Below are positions 26,953 through 36,266 of a stretch of 64,000 nucleotides of DNA, one piece after another. Position 1 is the first letter of the stretch. Each line of letters starts with the position of its first letter. A model generated the notes under the pieces. It worked only from the letters and a program-made list of their open reading frames with translations. It made no database searches and was not told where the DNA came from. The position numbers were made by a program, and so were the translations under genes. The stretch is from Rhodocaloribacter sp964552015 (GTDB taxonomy: Bacteria; Bacteroidota; Rhodothermia; Rhodothermales; ISCAR-4553), in the NCBI GenBank assembly GCA_964552015.1, contig CAZKFR010000012.1, forward strand, positions 6,146-70,145, read 5' to 3'.

Positions 26953-27168
26953 ATGGGGATTTTCATTCCAACCAATCGCCGCGTTCGAAACCGGCGCTTT
27001 TCCTACGAGCCGCGCTATTACGACCCCGAGAAGGAGGAACGTCTCAAACGGCGTATCCGGATCAAAAGCAGGTCGAGGGCGCGGCGGCGCAACCCGGCCG
27101 GCCTCATCTATTTCCTGGTCATGCTGGCCATGGTCATCTATGTGTACCTCAAGCTGGGAGGCGCCTGA
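26953..27168 (+). CDS. Small basic single-span membrane protein, unknown
   Basis: 71 residues. The N-terminal two-thirds is very basic (NRRVRNRRFSYEPRYYDPEK, then RLKRRIRIKSRSRARRR), followed by a single hydrophobic span (GLIYFLVMLAMVIYVYLKLG). It probably has its basic part in the cytoplasm. I recognise no named family. It lies between cdsA and mutL on the same strand with short spacing (26 bases to mutL), which favours a real gene. The GC-rich region allows other frames, but only this one gives a coherent charged-then-hydrophobic layout. Confidence 0.65.
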   Translation: MGIFIPTNRRVRNRRFSYEPRYYDPEKEERLKRRIRIKSRSRARRRNPAGLIYFLVMLAMVIYVYLKLGGA

Positions 27169-27194
27169 GGCAACCATCATGAAGAAGCTAGTCT

Positions 27195-29072
27195 GTGTCC
27201 GACGTGAAGGGTGAGCCAGAGCGTATCATCCAGGTGATGCCGGAGACCCTGGCGAACAAGATCGCCGCGGGGGAAGTGGTTCAGCGGCCGGCCTCGGCGG
27301 CCAAGGAACTGATTGAGAATGCACTCGACGCGGGCGCTGCGCAGGTTTCGCTGCTGTTGAAGGCGGCCGGGCGCGAACTGATCCAGGTCATCGATGACGG
27401 CTGCGGGATGAGTCCGGCCGACGCCGTGGTGTGTTTTCAGCGTCATGCCACCAGCAAGATCCGCACCGCCGAGGACCTCGAGCGCATCCTGACCCTCGGC
27501 TTCCGGGGAGAAGCCCTGGCTTCGATCGCCGCCGTGGCGCAGGTCGAACTGCGAACGAAACGCCGCCGGGACCCGGTCGGAACCTGCGTGCGGGTGCATG
27601 GCGGTGTCTTGCAGGGGCAGGAGCCCTGTGCCGTGCCCGACGGTACGTCGATTGCCGTCCGCAACCTGTTCTACAACGTGCCGGTCCGCCGCAACTTCCT
27701 CAAATCGCCGGCCACGGAGTTCAAACACCTCGTCGAAACCTTCCAGTTTCTGGCCCTCTCGAACCCCTCGGTCGGCTTCACGCTCATCCACGACGAGAAC
27801 GAAGTATATCGACTGGCGCCTTCCGAACGGGCCGACCCGATGGAGGCCCTCGAGGATCGCATCCTGTCGCTGTTCGGGAATGAGTACGAAGGTAAGCTCA
27901 TCCCGGTCGAGGAAACGACGAGTTACCTGTCCGTGTACGGCTTCGTCGGGGCGCCGGACCTGCGCCGCAAGAGCCGGGGCGAACAGTTCCTGTTCGTCAA
28001 CGGCCGCTACGTGCGTAACCGGTATCTGGATCATGCCGTGCGGACGGCCTATGGCGATGCCTTGCCGGAGGGCGCCCACCCGTTTTGTTGCCTCTTTCTC
28101 CAGCTCGACCCGCGCCATGTGGACGTGAACGTGCATCCGACGAAGGCGGAGGTCAAGTTCGACGATGAGCGGGGGGTGTACGGCTTTCTGCTGGCGGTCG
28201 TGAAGAAGGGGCTCGGGTCGGCGGAACTGACGCCGGAGCTGGACCTGGCCTCCGGCACCTTCATCGCCGCACCCACCCTGACGGGGTCCGGCGCGCCTCC
28301 GGCCTCCGTGCCTTCGTCCCGGTCGGCAAGCCGCCCGGCTGCGCCGGTCGATGCGTCGGAACGACGGCCCGTGGCGTCGCCCGGCCTGCTCACGGAGCGG
28401 CTCTACCGGCCTGCGGAGGAGGCCGTGCCCGTCGAACATGGCATCATCGCTTCCACCGCCACGACCCGACCGGCCGACGACGACGCTCCGGAACGGGAAC
28501 CGTTGCTGTGGCAACTGCACGACGCCTACATCCTGACGCAGATCCGCTCGGGGCTGATGATTGTGGACCAGAACGCTGCCCACGAACGCGTTCTGTATGA
28601 AAAGGCGCTCGAAAATCTGAAGGGCGGGTTTGGGCTCTCGCAGCAATTGCTCTTTCCCCACACGCTCGAATTTGCGCCGGACGATCACGAACTGATCAAA
28701 GAGCTGCTACCGGACCTGCGTAGCCTCGGGTTCGACATCGAACTGTTCAGTGGTCGATCCGTCGTCATCCGCGGGGTGCCGGCCGAGATCCGTGCGGGGG
28801 ACGAACGGACCATCCTCCTGGATATCCTGGATCAGTACAAGACCTTTGGGGACACGGGCCGGGACCGCCGCCGGGATGCGCTCGCCAAAAGCATCGCCCG
28901 GCGGAGTGCCATCAAGGCCGGCACGAAGCTTTCCGTGAAGGAGATGCGGACGCTGATCGACCAGCTCTTTCTCTGTGAGATGCCCTACGCCTGTCCGCAG
29001 GGCCGCCCCACGATGATCAAGATCACCACCGAGGAACTCCAGAAGCGGTTTGCCCGGGTGCTTCCGGGATGA
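27195..29072 (+). CDS. mutL: DNA mismatch repair protein MutL
   Basis: 625 residues. The GHKL ATPase is complete: IIQVMPETLANKIAAGEVVQ, the E of KELIENALDAGA, the IDDGCGM motif, and HATSKI and LGFRGEALASI. A linker of low complexity spans about 345-430. The C-terminal domain has VDQNAAHERVLYE and SAIKAGTKLS, then CPQGRPTMIKIT. MutL endonucleases carry DQHAxxE and CPHGRP at these positions, so both histidines are replaced (Asn and Gln). Start is GTG 27195, since the next ATG (27237) would cut into the conserved N-terminus. The stop overlaps the tilS start (ATGA), so the two are translationally coupled. Confidence 0.95.
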   Translation: MSDVKGEPERIIQVMPETLANKIAAGEVVQRPASAAKELIENALDAGAAQVSLLLKAAGRELIQVIDDGCGMSPADAVVCFQRHATSKIRTAEDLERILTLGFRGEALASIAAVAQVELRTKRRRDPVGTCVRVHGGVLQGQEPCAVPDGTSIAVRNLFYNVPVRRNFLKSPATEFKHLVETFQFLALSNPSVGFTLIHDENEVYRLAPSERADPMEALEDRILSLFGNEYEGKLIPVEETTSYLSVYGFVGAPDLRRKSRGEQFLFVNGRYVRNRYLDHAVRTAYGDALPEGAHPFCCLFLQLDPRHVDVNVHPTKAEVKFDDERGVYGFLLAVVKKGLGSAELTPELDLASGTFIAAPTLTGSGAPPASVPSSRSASRPAAPVDASERRPVASPGLLTERLYRPAEEAVPVEHGIIASTATTRPADDDAPEREPLLWQLHDAYILTQIRSGLMIVDQNAAHERVLYEKALENLKGGFGLSQQLLFPHTLEFAPDDHELIKELLPDLRSLGFDIELFSGRSVVIRGVPAEIRAGDERTILLDILDQYKTFGDTGRDRRRDALAKSIARRSAIKAGTKLSVKEMRTLIDQLFLCEMPYACPQGRPTMIKITTEELQKRFARVLPG

Positions 29073-30553
29073 CCGTGCGGGGACGCCCCGGCCCGGACGC
29101 CGCACGGAAACGCATGTCGTCGCTTCATCAACAGGTAGCCAGGGAGGTGGCGCGGCACGGATGGCTCGTGCCGGGCGAGCGGGTGCTGGTCGGGGTGAGC
29201 GGTGGTGTGGACTCGGTCGTCCTGCTCGATATCCTGCACCGTCTGGGGTATGCCGTGGAGGTGGCTCATGTCAACTACGGATTGCGAGGCGCGGCCTCGG
29301 AGGCGGATGAGGCCTTCGTGCGGGCGATGGCGGCGCTGCTGGGCGTCCGGTTCCACGGGTACCGGCCCGACCTGCGGGCCAGGGCACCGGCGCGTTCCCT
29401 GCAGGAGGTGGCTCGTGAAGTGCGGTATACGTTCTTCGCAGAGGTGGCCGCGCGCGAGCACATCGGGCACGTGGCGGTGGCGCATCACCGGGACGACCAG
29501 GCCGAAACCCTGCTGCTCAACCTGTGCCGCGGTGCCGGCCTCGAAGGGTTGGCCGGGATGGCGCCGCGGCGGCCGCTCGTGGCCGGCGGTCCGGTCTGGC
29601 TCGTTCGGCCGTTGCTGCCCTTCGGCCGTGACGAGATCCTCGACTATGCCCGCACCCACGGGCTGCCGTGGCGCGAGGACGCGACGAACGCGGGGGCACG
29701 GTACCGGAGGGGGGCGGTGCGGCACGAGATCCTGCCGGTGCTCGAAGCCCATTTCGGCACCGGGGTACGTGCCAGCCTGGCGCGGACCGCCACGCTCGTG
29801 CGCGCGTACCTCGAAACGGAGGTCGCGCCGATCATCGCATTCTTCCTCCGGCATTACGGACAGGCGACCCCGGACGGCGGTGCGCTGGCGCTGGAAGGAC
29901 TGGCGTGCCTGCCGGAGGGGTGGCGGAGACGGTTGATCCTCGAAGCGGTGGCCCGATGGCTGCCCGAGGTACCCTATCGGTCCTCCGTGGCGCGGATGCT
30001 CGATGACCTGCTGGAGGCACAGCCGGGGCGGCGTGTGGTGTTCCCCGGAGGGAGCGTCTGGCGGGAGCGAGAGGTGCTGCGTTTCGTCCGGAGTGGCGAG
30101 CGGGTGAAGGGCGAGGCGGCGGCGCTCCAGGCCCCGGGCGACACGGTGGTTTTATCCGACGGCGTTTTCCAGGTGCGCCTGCTGCCGGGGCGTCCCAGGG
30201 CCTGGCCCGTGCAGGACCCCCACCGCGAAGTGGTCGATGCCGACCGGCTGGTGTTTCCCCTGGTGATCCGTCCCTGGCAGGCGGGTGACCGGTTTCAGCC
30301 GTTCGGGTTGAAAGGGCATCAGAAGGTGAGCGACCTGCTCACGCAGCGGAAGGTGCCCGCTTCGGAGCGCGAGCGGGTCCGGGTCGTCTGTGCCGGCGAA
30401 CGCATCGTCTGGGTGGTGGGCCATCGTCTTGCCGAGGCGGTGCGAGTCCGCGACGAAACGGTTCGGTTTGCTGAAATGACGTTCGTTCCCTTCGGCTCCA
30501 GCGACGCTGACCGTACGGGGAGGGCCCCGGAAGGAGACGCCAATTCGCCGTGA
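29069..30553 (+). CDS. tilS: tRNA(Ile)-lysidine synthetase TilS
   Basis: 494 residues from ATG 29069, which overlaps the mutL stop by four bases; ATG 29114 (MSSLHQQ) is an alternative start. The PP-loop ATP motif VLVGVSGGVDSVVLLDIL (about 45-62) is followed by VAHVNYGLRGAASEADEAFV and VAHHRDDQAETLLLNL, all typical of TilS. The C-terminal domain has RPWQAGDRFQPFGLKGHQKV and SDLLTQRKVP, the substrate-recognition region. The enzyme converts cytidine 34 of the AUA-reading tRNA-Ile to lysidine, an essential decoding step. The length suits the two-domain form. Confidence 0.94.
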   Translation: MTVRGRPGPDAARKRMSSLHQQVAREVARHGWLVPGERVLVGVSGGVDSVVLLDILHRLGYAVEVAHVNYGLRGAASEADEAFVRAMAALLGVRFHGYRPDLRARAPARSLQEVAREVRYTFFAEVAAREHIGHVAVAHHRDDQAETLLLNLCRGAGLEGLAGMAPRRPLVAGGPVWLVRPLLPFGRDEILDYARTHGLPWREDATNAGARYRRGAVRHEILPVLEAHFGTGVRASLARTATLVRAYLETEVAPIIAFFLRHYGQATPDGGALALEGLACLPEGWRRRLILEAVARWLPEVPYRSSVARMLDDLLEAQPGRRVVFPGGSVWREREVLRFVRSGERVKGEAAALQAPGDTVVLSDGVFQVRLLPGRPRAWPVQDPHREVVDADRLVFPLVIRPWQAGDRFQPFGLKGHQKVSDLLTQRKVPASERERVRVVCAGERIVWVVGHRLAEAVRVRDETVRFAEMTFVPFGSSDADRTGRAPEGDANSP

Positions 30554-30645
30554 AGAGTACGAACGCAGCCCGGCGTACGATATGATTCTTCACCCGGTTG
30601 GCGTAATTTTCACCTTTCTCCCAACCGAAAGCAAGCGGATTGCTC

Positions 30646-31209
30646 ATGGCTTCCAACCTTGCCTCCACGCAGAAAACCGTGATGTGCCGCGGCGAGCGCT
30701 TCCGTCTCTACCTCGACGAAGAGACCATCCGGCGGCGCGTCGAAGAGATCGGGCAGGCCATCAGCCGGGATTATGAGGGCGAGCGCCCGATCCTCATCGG
30801 GGTTCTCAACGGCGCCTTCATCTTCCTGGCCGACCTGATGCGGGCCATCGACATCGACTGTGAGGTCGACTTCCTCAAACTCTCCTCGTACGGCGCCCAG
30901 AAAATCTCGAGCGGGGTCGTCTACGAACTGAAAAAGATCGACGCCGATATCGAGGGACGGCACGTCATCATCGTGGAGGACATCGTCGATACCGGGCTCT
31001 CGATGGAGTACATGGTGCAGCGCCTCCGGGACGAAAAGCCCGCTTCGATCCGAACGGCCACGCTCCTGCACAAGCACGAGGCGACCCGGGTCGACGTGCC
31101 GCTCGATTATGTGGGGTTCCGCATTCCCAACCTGTTCGTGATCGGGTACGGTCTGGATTACGGCCAGCTCGGTCGAAACCTGCCGGAGATCTATATTCTC
31201 GACGAATAG
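30646..31209 (+). CDS. hpt: Hypoxanthine phosphoribosyltransferase
   Basis: A 187-residue purine-salvage enzyme that forms IMP or GMP from the free base and PRPP. The PRPP-binding signature VIIVEDIVDTGLSMEYM (about 108-124) is intact. The flexible loop FLKLSSYGAQKISSG and the C-terminal base-contact region PNLFVIGYGLDYGQLGRNLP are also present. ATG 30646 was preferred to the in-frame TTG at 30640. It follows tilS after about 90 bases, an arrangement also common in other bacteria. It begins the run of genes that leads into the menaquinone cluster. Confidence 0.94.
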   Translation: MASNLASTQKTVMCRGERFRLYLDEETIRRRVEEIGQAISRDYEGERPILIGVLNGAFIFLADLMRAIDIDCEVDFLKLSSYGAQKISSGVVYELKKIDADIEGRHVIIVEDIVDTGLSMEYMVQRLRDEKPASIRTATLLHKHEATRVDVPLDYVGFRIPNLFVIGYGLDYGQLGRNLPEIYILDE

Positions 31210-31229
31210 AGGCGCCGTCGAAGCGGGCT

Positions 31230-32123
31230 ATGCGCGATGATCCTGGCCGCCGAAGCGAGCAGGTGGTGCTCCATGCACGAGAGGCCGGAAGGCCGGATGG
31301 CCCGCCGGTCGTCTTGCTCCATGGTTTCATGGGCCGGGCTGCCGACTGGCAGGGCGTGATCGCTGCCTTACAGGCCCGTTATCATGTGCTGGCGGTGGAT
31401 GCCCCCGGTCATGGTCGATCGACGGGACTTCCCACCGGTGCCTACACGATGGAGGCGGCTTCGCGGGCTCTGCTCGCTACGCTGGAGGTGCACCGCATAC
31501 GGCGGCCGATCCTGGTCGGGTATTCGATGGGGGGACGCTGGGCGTTGCATTGCACCCTGACGAATCCCGGCCGCGTACGTGCGCTGGTGCTCATCTCCAC
31601 CGGTCCCGGGCTACCGTCGGAGGCCGAACGACGGCATCGCCGCCGGCTCGATGCCGAGCGGGCCCATGCCCTGCGGACCCATTTTCCGGACTTTCTCGCG
31701 GCCTGGTACCGGCAGCCGCTGTTTGCCTCACGGGGGGATCGTCCCGGCCGGGTCGAACCTCTGGTGCAGGACCGGTTGGACAACGACCCGGAGGAACTGG
31801 CCCGTGCGCTGGAAGGGATGGGGACGGGCAGGATGCCGTACCTGGGCGCGCGCCTCCGCAACCTGGACGTGCCGGTGCTGGTTATCGCCGGGGAACACGA
31901 CGCGAAGTATGTCGCTCTCGCAGCACAGATGAGCGCCAGGATGAAGCAGGGGCGATGCGTCATCGTCTCGGGGGCAGGACATATGGTGCACCGGGAGCAG
32001 CCGGACAAGGTGATCGCTCATCTCCAGAACTTCTTCGAGGAGGTGACAGGTAGGGAGCACGAATCGGAGGGCGTGAGTTCGAGTGCCATGATCGACAGGC
32101 AGGAGGGTGGCCATGGTGGATAG
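31230..32123 (+). CDS. menH: Alpha/beta hydrolase, likely MenH (SHCHC synthase)
   Basis: A 297-residue alpha/beta-hydrolase-fold protein. HGFMGRAADWQGVIAAL follows the oxyanion region, the nucleophile elbow is VGYSMGGRWALH (Ser at about 94), and the catalytic His sits in SGAGHMVHREQPDKV. MenH eliminates pyruvate from SEPHCHC to give SHCHC in menaquinone synthesis. The fold alone does not prove the substrate, but the gene overlaps menA by 11 bases and is followed by menC and menE, which strongly favours MenH. Its C-terminus is about 25 residues longer than the core fold, because the frame runs through the menA ribosome-binding site. Confidence 0.8.
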   Translation: MRDDPGRRSEQVVLHAREAGRPDGPPVVLLHGFMGRAADWQGVIAALQARYHVLAVDAPGHGRSTGLPTGAYTMEAASRALLATLEVHRIRRPILVGYSMGGRWALHCTLTNPGRVRALVLISTGPGLPSEAERRHRRRLDAERAHALRTHFPDFLAAWYRQPLFASRGDRPGRVEPLVQDRLDNDPEELARALEGMGTGRMPYLGARLRNLDVPVLVIAGEHDAKYVALAAQMSARMKQGRCVIVSGAGHMVHREQPDKVIAHLQNFFEEVTGREHESEGVSSSAMIDRQEGGHGG

Positions 32124-33054
32124 ATCGGAAGCCCCGGGCAAGACCCTGATGGCAGCCAGACCCTCGCCACTCCGAGTGTGGTGGACGGCGGCACGACCGA
32201 AGACCCTCTGGGCAGCGGTCAGCCCGGTACTCATCGGGGTGGCCCTGGCGTTGGCGGACGGCGTCCTGCATGTACCCTCGGCCGTGCTGGCCCTGCTGGG
32301 AGCCATCCTGATCCAGGTGGGCACCAATTATTACAACGACTTCGCCGACTTCGAGAAAGGAGCCGACACCGACGCCCGGAAAGGGCCGATACGGGTGACG
32401 CAGGCCGGATGGGTGACGCCGGGGGCCATGCGTCGAGCCACCCTGGTCGTCTTTGGTCTGGCCGTGCTGGCGGGCGTCTACCTGATCGGGCGGGGGGGCT
32501 GGCCGGTGTTCGTCATCGGGGTGTGCTCGATCCTGTTCGGAGTGTTGTACACGGCGGGCCGCTATGCCCTGGCCTACACGGGGCTCGCCGATCTCTTTGT
32601 GATCATCTTTTTCGGGCCGGTGGCCGTGGCCGGCACCTACTACGTACAGGCGCTGGCGCTGGCACCCGGGGTGATCCTGGCCGGGTTGGCTCCGGGATTA
32701 CTTGCCGAGGCACTCCTGCTGGTCAACAATATCCGGGATATGGATGAGGACCGGCTGGCGGGGAAAAAGACCCTGGTGGTGCGTCTGGGGCGCCGGGTCG
32801 GGGTGGTGATGTATGCGCTGAGCCTGGGGCTGGCGTTGCTCGTACCGGTGGGGCTGTGTCTGTGGCTCGGACGGGGCTGCCTTGCCCTGGCCACGCTGTT
32901 GCTTGCTGTGCCGGTTTACGCCCAGGTACGTCGCCTGGCGCGGGCCCGGGACGCGGCGACGTATAACGGTCTGCTCGGGGCCACGGCCCGGCTCATGATT
33001 CTGTACAGCCTGCTCTTCGTGGTCGGATGGAGCCTGAGTGCGGGGACCGTATGA
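32113..33054 (+). CDS. menA: 1,4-dihydroxy-2-naphthoate polyprenyltransferase
   Basis: A 313-residue integral membrane prenyltransferase that attaches the polyprenyl chain to DHNA. The Mg-diphosphate motif NYYNDFADFEKGADTDARKG (about 73-92) and the second Asp-rich region LLVNNIRDMDEDRLAGKKTL (about 205-224) are those of the UbiA superfamily and fit MenA well. The start ATG 32113 is preceded by AGGAGGG at 32101-32107 and lies inside the end of the menH-like gene. The stop overlaps the menC start (ATGA at 33051). The gene sits in the menaquinone cluster, so the assignment is firm. Confidence 0.93.
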   Translation: MVDRSEAPGKTLMAARPSPLRVWWTAARPKTLWAAVSPVLIGVALALADGVLHVPSAVLALLGAILIQVGTNYYNDFADFEKGADTDARKGPIRVTQAGWVTPGAMRRATLVVFGLAVLAGVYLIGRGGWPVFVIGVCSILFGVLYTAGRYALAYTGLADLFVIIFFGPVAVAGTYYVQALALAPGVILAGLAPGLLAEALLLVNNIRDMDEDRLAGKKTLVVRLGRRVGVVMYALSLGLALLVPVGLCLWLGRGCLALATLLLAVPVYAQVRRLARARDAATYNGLLGATARLMILYSLLFVVGWSLSAGTV

Positions 33055-34178
33055 CCGTTCATGCGTACCGGATCTATCAGTATCGCCTGCCCCTCCGGCG
33101 GAGGCTTCGGGTAGGAGGGCAGAACCTGTCGCACCGTGAAGGACTTCTGTTGTGCCTGGAGGATGTGGAGGGACGGCAGGGATGGGGTGAGGCAGCCCCC
33201 TTGCCCGGCTTTTCGAGCGAATCGCTGGCCGGGGCCCGGGAAGCGCTGCTCAGGGCGGCGGAGGCGGTGCTGGGGCGGGAGGTAATCCGTGCGGACGGGG
33301 ACGAGCGGCCGGGTGCAAGCCTGCCGTCGGTGGGGTTTGCCGTGGAGCAGGCGCTGTCCGAACTATGGGCGGCGGAGCAGGGTCGGAGCCCGGCCCGGTA
33401 CTGGTCGGCGTCTCCGGCCCCGGTGCTTCACCTGGCCGCGCTCCAGACGGCCGAAGAGCGGGACGATCCGGAGCGATGGGCCGCGCTCGCCCATGGCGGT
33501 TACCGGGCCGTGAAGATCAAAGTCGGACGCGGCGATCCGCAGGAGGAAGCCGACCTGGTGCGCCGCCTGGCCGAGACGGCGGGCCTTGCCCTGCGGCTCG
33601 ATGCCAACCGGGCCTGGGATCTGCCTACGGCGCTGGCGTTTGCCGGGCGGCTGGAGGACGTACCGATCGCTTACCTCGAAGAGCCGCTGGCCCGGCCGGA
33701 GGACCTGCCTGCTTTTCTGGAGCGAACCGCACTTCCGGTCGCGCTCGATGAGACCCTTCAGGCCCTCTCCCCGGATGACCTCGAGCGCTACAGGGGGGTA
33801 CGGGCCGTGGTGCTCAAGCCGACGCTCCTGGGCGGGGGGCACGTGCTGCGGCGCTGGGTCGAAGCCGCCCGTGCGGCCGGAAGCCAGCCGGTGTTCAGCG
33901 CGGCCTTCGAGGCGGGCGTCGGGATGCGGGGGCTGGTTGCCCTGGCATCGGCGCTGGGCGACCCGGACCTGCCCGCCGGGCTGGACACCTACCGCGCGCT
34001 CGCGGCCGATGTGCTCGCACCGCGTCTCCCCGTCGAACGCCCGGTTGTGGACGTCGAAGCCCTGTTGGAACAACCCGTTCATCTTGTGGAGGATCGGCTG
34101 ACCTTACTTGCTGCAGGTACGCATGATGGATATGATTCCGCTTCGAGACGACGAAACGGTGGTGTGTCCGGTGCATGA
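33051..34178 (+). CDS. menC: o-Succinylbenzoate synthase
   Basis: A 375-residue member of the enolase superfamily. It has the Lys pair in YRAVKIKVG (about 153-161), metal ligands at LRLDANRAWD and IAYLEEPLA and at VALDETL, and the second catalytic Lys in VVLKPTLLGG. This pattern belongs to MenC, which dehydrates SHCHC to o-succinylbenzoate. Translation starts at ATG 33051, overlapping the menA stop. The last 56 bases overlap the menE reading frame, and the tail of about 25 residues after LLAAGTHDGY is not conserved, so the gene probably gained a C-terminal extension. Confidence 0.92.
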   Translation: MTVHAYRIYQYRLPLRRRLRVGGQNLSHREGLLLCLEDVEGRQGWGEAAPLPGFSSESLAGAREALLRAAEAVLGREVIRADGDERPGASLPSVGFAVEQALSELWAAEQGRSPARYWSASPAPVLHLAALQTAEERDDPERWAALAHGGYRAVKIKVGRGDPQEEADLVRRLAETAGLALRLDANRAWDLPTALAFAGRLEDVPIAYLEEPLARPEDLPAFLERTALPVALDETLQALSPDDLERYRGVRAVVLKPTLLGGGHVLRRWVEAARAAGSQPVFSAAFEAGVGMRGLVALASALGDPDLPAGLDTYRALAADVLAPRLPVERPVVDVEALLEQPVHLVEDRLTLLAAGTHDGYDSASRRRNGGVSGA

Positions 34179-35583
34179 TCATGCCCGGCGGCGACCGGAG
34201 GCGCCGGCCCTGCTGGTGGGTCGTGAGCCGGTTTCGTATGCCGTTCTGGATCGCCGCGTTCGTCGAGCCGGTGCGGTGTTGCACGCGCTGGGGGTGGGAG
34301 AGAGGGACCGGGTGGCGTTCGTTCTCCCGAACGGCCCCGAAGCGGTGATCTTGCTGCTCGCCCTGCTCCGGCTCGGGGCGGTGGCCTGTCCGCTGAGCAC
34401 CCGTCTCCCGGAGAGGCAGTGGGTCGAGCGAGCCCGAGGGGTGGGCAGCCGGTGGCTGATCACCGACCGGCCGGTCAACGAGGCTGCAGGCTTGCAGGTG
34501 GTCGACGCCGCGGACCTCGCTCGGGGACGCGATGCCGGGCCGGCCGGCGAGGCGCTCTCGCTGGCGGCCTGGGCCACGGTAGTCCATACGTCGGGCAGTA
34601 CGGGCACGCCGCGGGCGGCCGTCCATGCCCTGGGCCGGCACGTCCACAACGCCCGGGGTGTCGTGGAGCACCTGGACCTGCGCCCCGGCGACCGGTGGCT
34701 CCTGTCGTTGCCGATGTACCATGTCGGCGGACTCGCGATCGTGTTTCGTGCCCTGGGGGCCGGCGCCACCGTGGTGATCCCCGATCCCGGCGAGCCGATG
34801 GGCGAGGTGCTACGGCATCACGACGTCACCCACGTCTCGATGGTGGCTACCCAGCTCTATCGGCTCCTGGCTGATGGCGTGCGTCCCGGGCGGCTCCGTG
34901 CCATCCTGCTGGGGGGCGGCCCCGTAGCGCCCAGCCTCCGCCGACGGGCAGAAAAGCAGGCGTTGCCCGTCGTCTACAGTTACGGCCTCACCGAGATGGC
35001 TTCCCTCGTGACGGCCACCCCGTTGCCCTGTCCCGTACACCACAGGGATTCATCGGGAAAGGTCCTGCCCGGGCGCGAACTGTCCGTTACCCCGTCGGGA
35101 GCGATCCGCGTGCGTGGAGCCACCCTGTTCGAGGGGTACCTGACGCCGGAGGGCCTCCACCGGCCGCTCGACGAAGCCGGCTGGTTTCCGACGGGCGACA
35201 TGGGCCGGGTCGACCCGTCGGGGTATCTGTATGTACTCGGGCGGCAGGACCACATGTTCGTCTCCGGCGGGGAAAACGTGCATCCGGAAGCCATCGAGGC
35301 GGCCCTCTGTGCGGTGCCCGGGGTGCGGAGGGCCGTGGTCGTACCCGTGCCGGATCCTGAATTCGGCGCACGGCCTGTAGCCTTCATCGACGGAGAGGGC
35401 GCCGAACGCGACCGTTCCTACTGGCTCGAACGCCTGCGCGAACATCTGCCCCGGTTCATGGTCCCGGTCGCGTTCTATGCCTGGCCCGAGGAGGGCATGG
35501 GACCCGGCTTCAAACCGAGCCGACGTGTGTTCGAGGCCCTGGCCCGGCAGCGGCGAACAGACGCGACGCACGATCCGGCATGA
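34123..35583 (+). CDS. menE: o-Succinylbenzoate-CoA ligase (MenE)
   Basis: A 486-residue acyl-adenylating enzyme (ANL superfamily). The P-loop-like motif VVHTSGSTGTPRAAVHAL (about 155-172), the A5 motif YSYGLTEMASL and the A7 motif GWFPTGDMGRVDPSGYLYVLG are present. The C-terminal hinge and Lys are FVSGGENVHPEAIEAAL and GPGFKPSRRVFE. In this context it activates o-succinylbenzoate for ring closure by MenB. Three nearby ATGs (34123, 34126, 34132) are all possible starts; all lie within menC. menB and menD, also needed, are not in this window. Confidence 0.92.
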   Translation: MMDMIPLRDDETVVCPVHDHARRRPEAPALLVGREPVSYAVLDRRVRRAGAVLHALGVGERDRVAFVLPNGPEAVILLLALLRLGAVACPLSTRLPERQWVERARGVGSRWLITDRPVNEAAGLQVVDAADLARGRDAGPAGEALSLAAWATVVHTSGSTGTPRAAVHALGRHVHNARGVVEHLDLRPGDRWLLSLPMYHVGGLAIVFRALGAGATVVIPDPGEPMGEVLRHHDVTHVSMVATQLYRLLADGVRPGRLRAILLGGGPVAPSLRRRAEKQALPVVYSYGLTEMASLVTATPLPCPVHHRDSSGKVLPGRELSVTPSGAIRVRGATLFEGYLTPEGLHRPLDEAGWFPTGDMGRVDPSGYLYVLGRQDHMFVSGGENVHPEAIEAALCAVPGVRRAVVVPVPDPEFGARPVAFIDGEGAERDRSYWLERLREHLPRFMVPVAFYAWPEEGMGPGFKPSRRVFEALARQRRTDATHDPA

Positions 35584-35708
35584 GCCGGACATTAAGCGCG
35601 AGCCAGGGCCTGACGATACCCCACTACGGACCTTCCCCCTGAACAAGTACGGACCGTCCGTCCTTTTCGGGAAGGCATCATCATTGAGCGAACGAGACCC
35701 GGATTACG

Positions 35709-36266
35709 ATGATTTCGACCGTGAAAACCGAGTTGCAAGGGGAGAAAGTACGTTTCACCCCGTTGCACATCGAGAACATCTACAAGCACTTCGCCTGGAA
35801 TAATGACCCCGAGTTAAATATGCTCGACAGCGAGGTGCCGTACATGGAGGAGACGTTCGGAGAATTCAAACGTCGCTTCGAGGAGATGCTCGCCCATCCG
35901 GCGCCGGACAGCCAGGATTTCGAGGTGCATGTGCTCGACGGCACGCTCATCGGGGTGGCTGAGATCACCCACATCAGCGAGCATAACCGGCATTGCACCC
36001 TTTCCCTCACGATTTGCGATCGGGACTACTGGGGCAAGGGGTATGGCCGCGATGCCATGCGGGTACTGCTCGACTACTGCTTTGATACCCTGAAGATGCA
36101 TAGTGTGCTGGCGGAGGCCTTCGACTACAACGATGCCTGGAAGCGTCTCGTAGAAGGTATGGGCTTCACGAAGGATGGCACCCTGCGCGAATACCTTTAC
36201 CGCAACGGGCGCTACTGGGACAAGCACATCTATACGATCCTCGCCTCGGAATATCGCGCCGCATAA
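35709..36266 (+). CDS. GNAT-family acetyltransferase (RimJ/SpeG-like)
   Basis: A 185-residue N-acetyltransferase. The acetyl-CoA loop is DRDYWGKGYGRDAMRVLLDY (about 100-119, with Q/R-x-x-G-x-G/A form) and the C-terminal part EAFDYNDAWKRLVEGMGFTK is typical of the RimJ/RimL and spermidine acetyltransferase branch. The substrate (ribosomal protein N-terminus, polyamine or antibiotic) is not assignable. The start ATG 35709 follows a weak upstream region about 125 bases after menE. It ends before a gap of about 220 bases and the convergent minus-strand regulatory cluster. Confidence 0.85.
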   Translation: MISTVKTELQGEKVRFTPLHIENIYKHFAWNNDPELNMLDSEVPYMEETFGEFKRRFEEMLAHPAPDSQDFEVHVLDGTLIGVAEITHISEHNRHCTLSLTICDRDYWGKGYGRDAMRVLLDYCFDTLKMHSVLAEAFDYNDAWKRLVEGMGFTKDGTLREYLYRNGRYWDKHIYTILASEYRAA

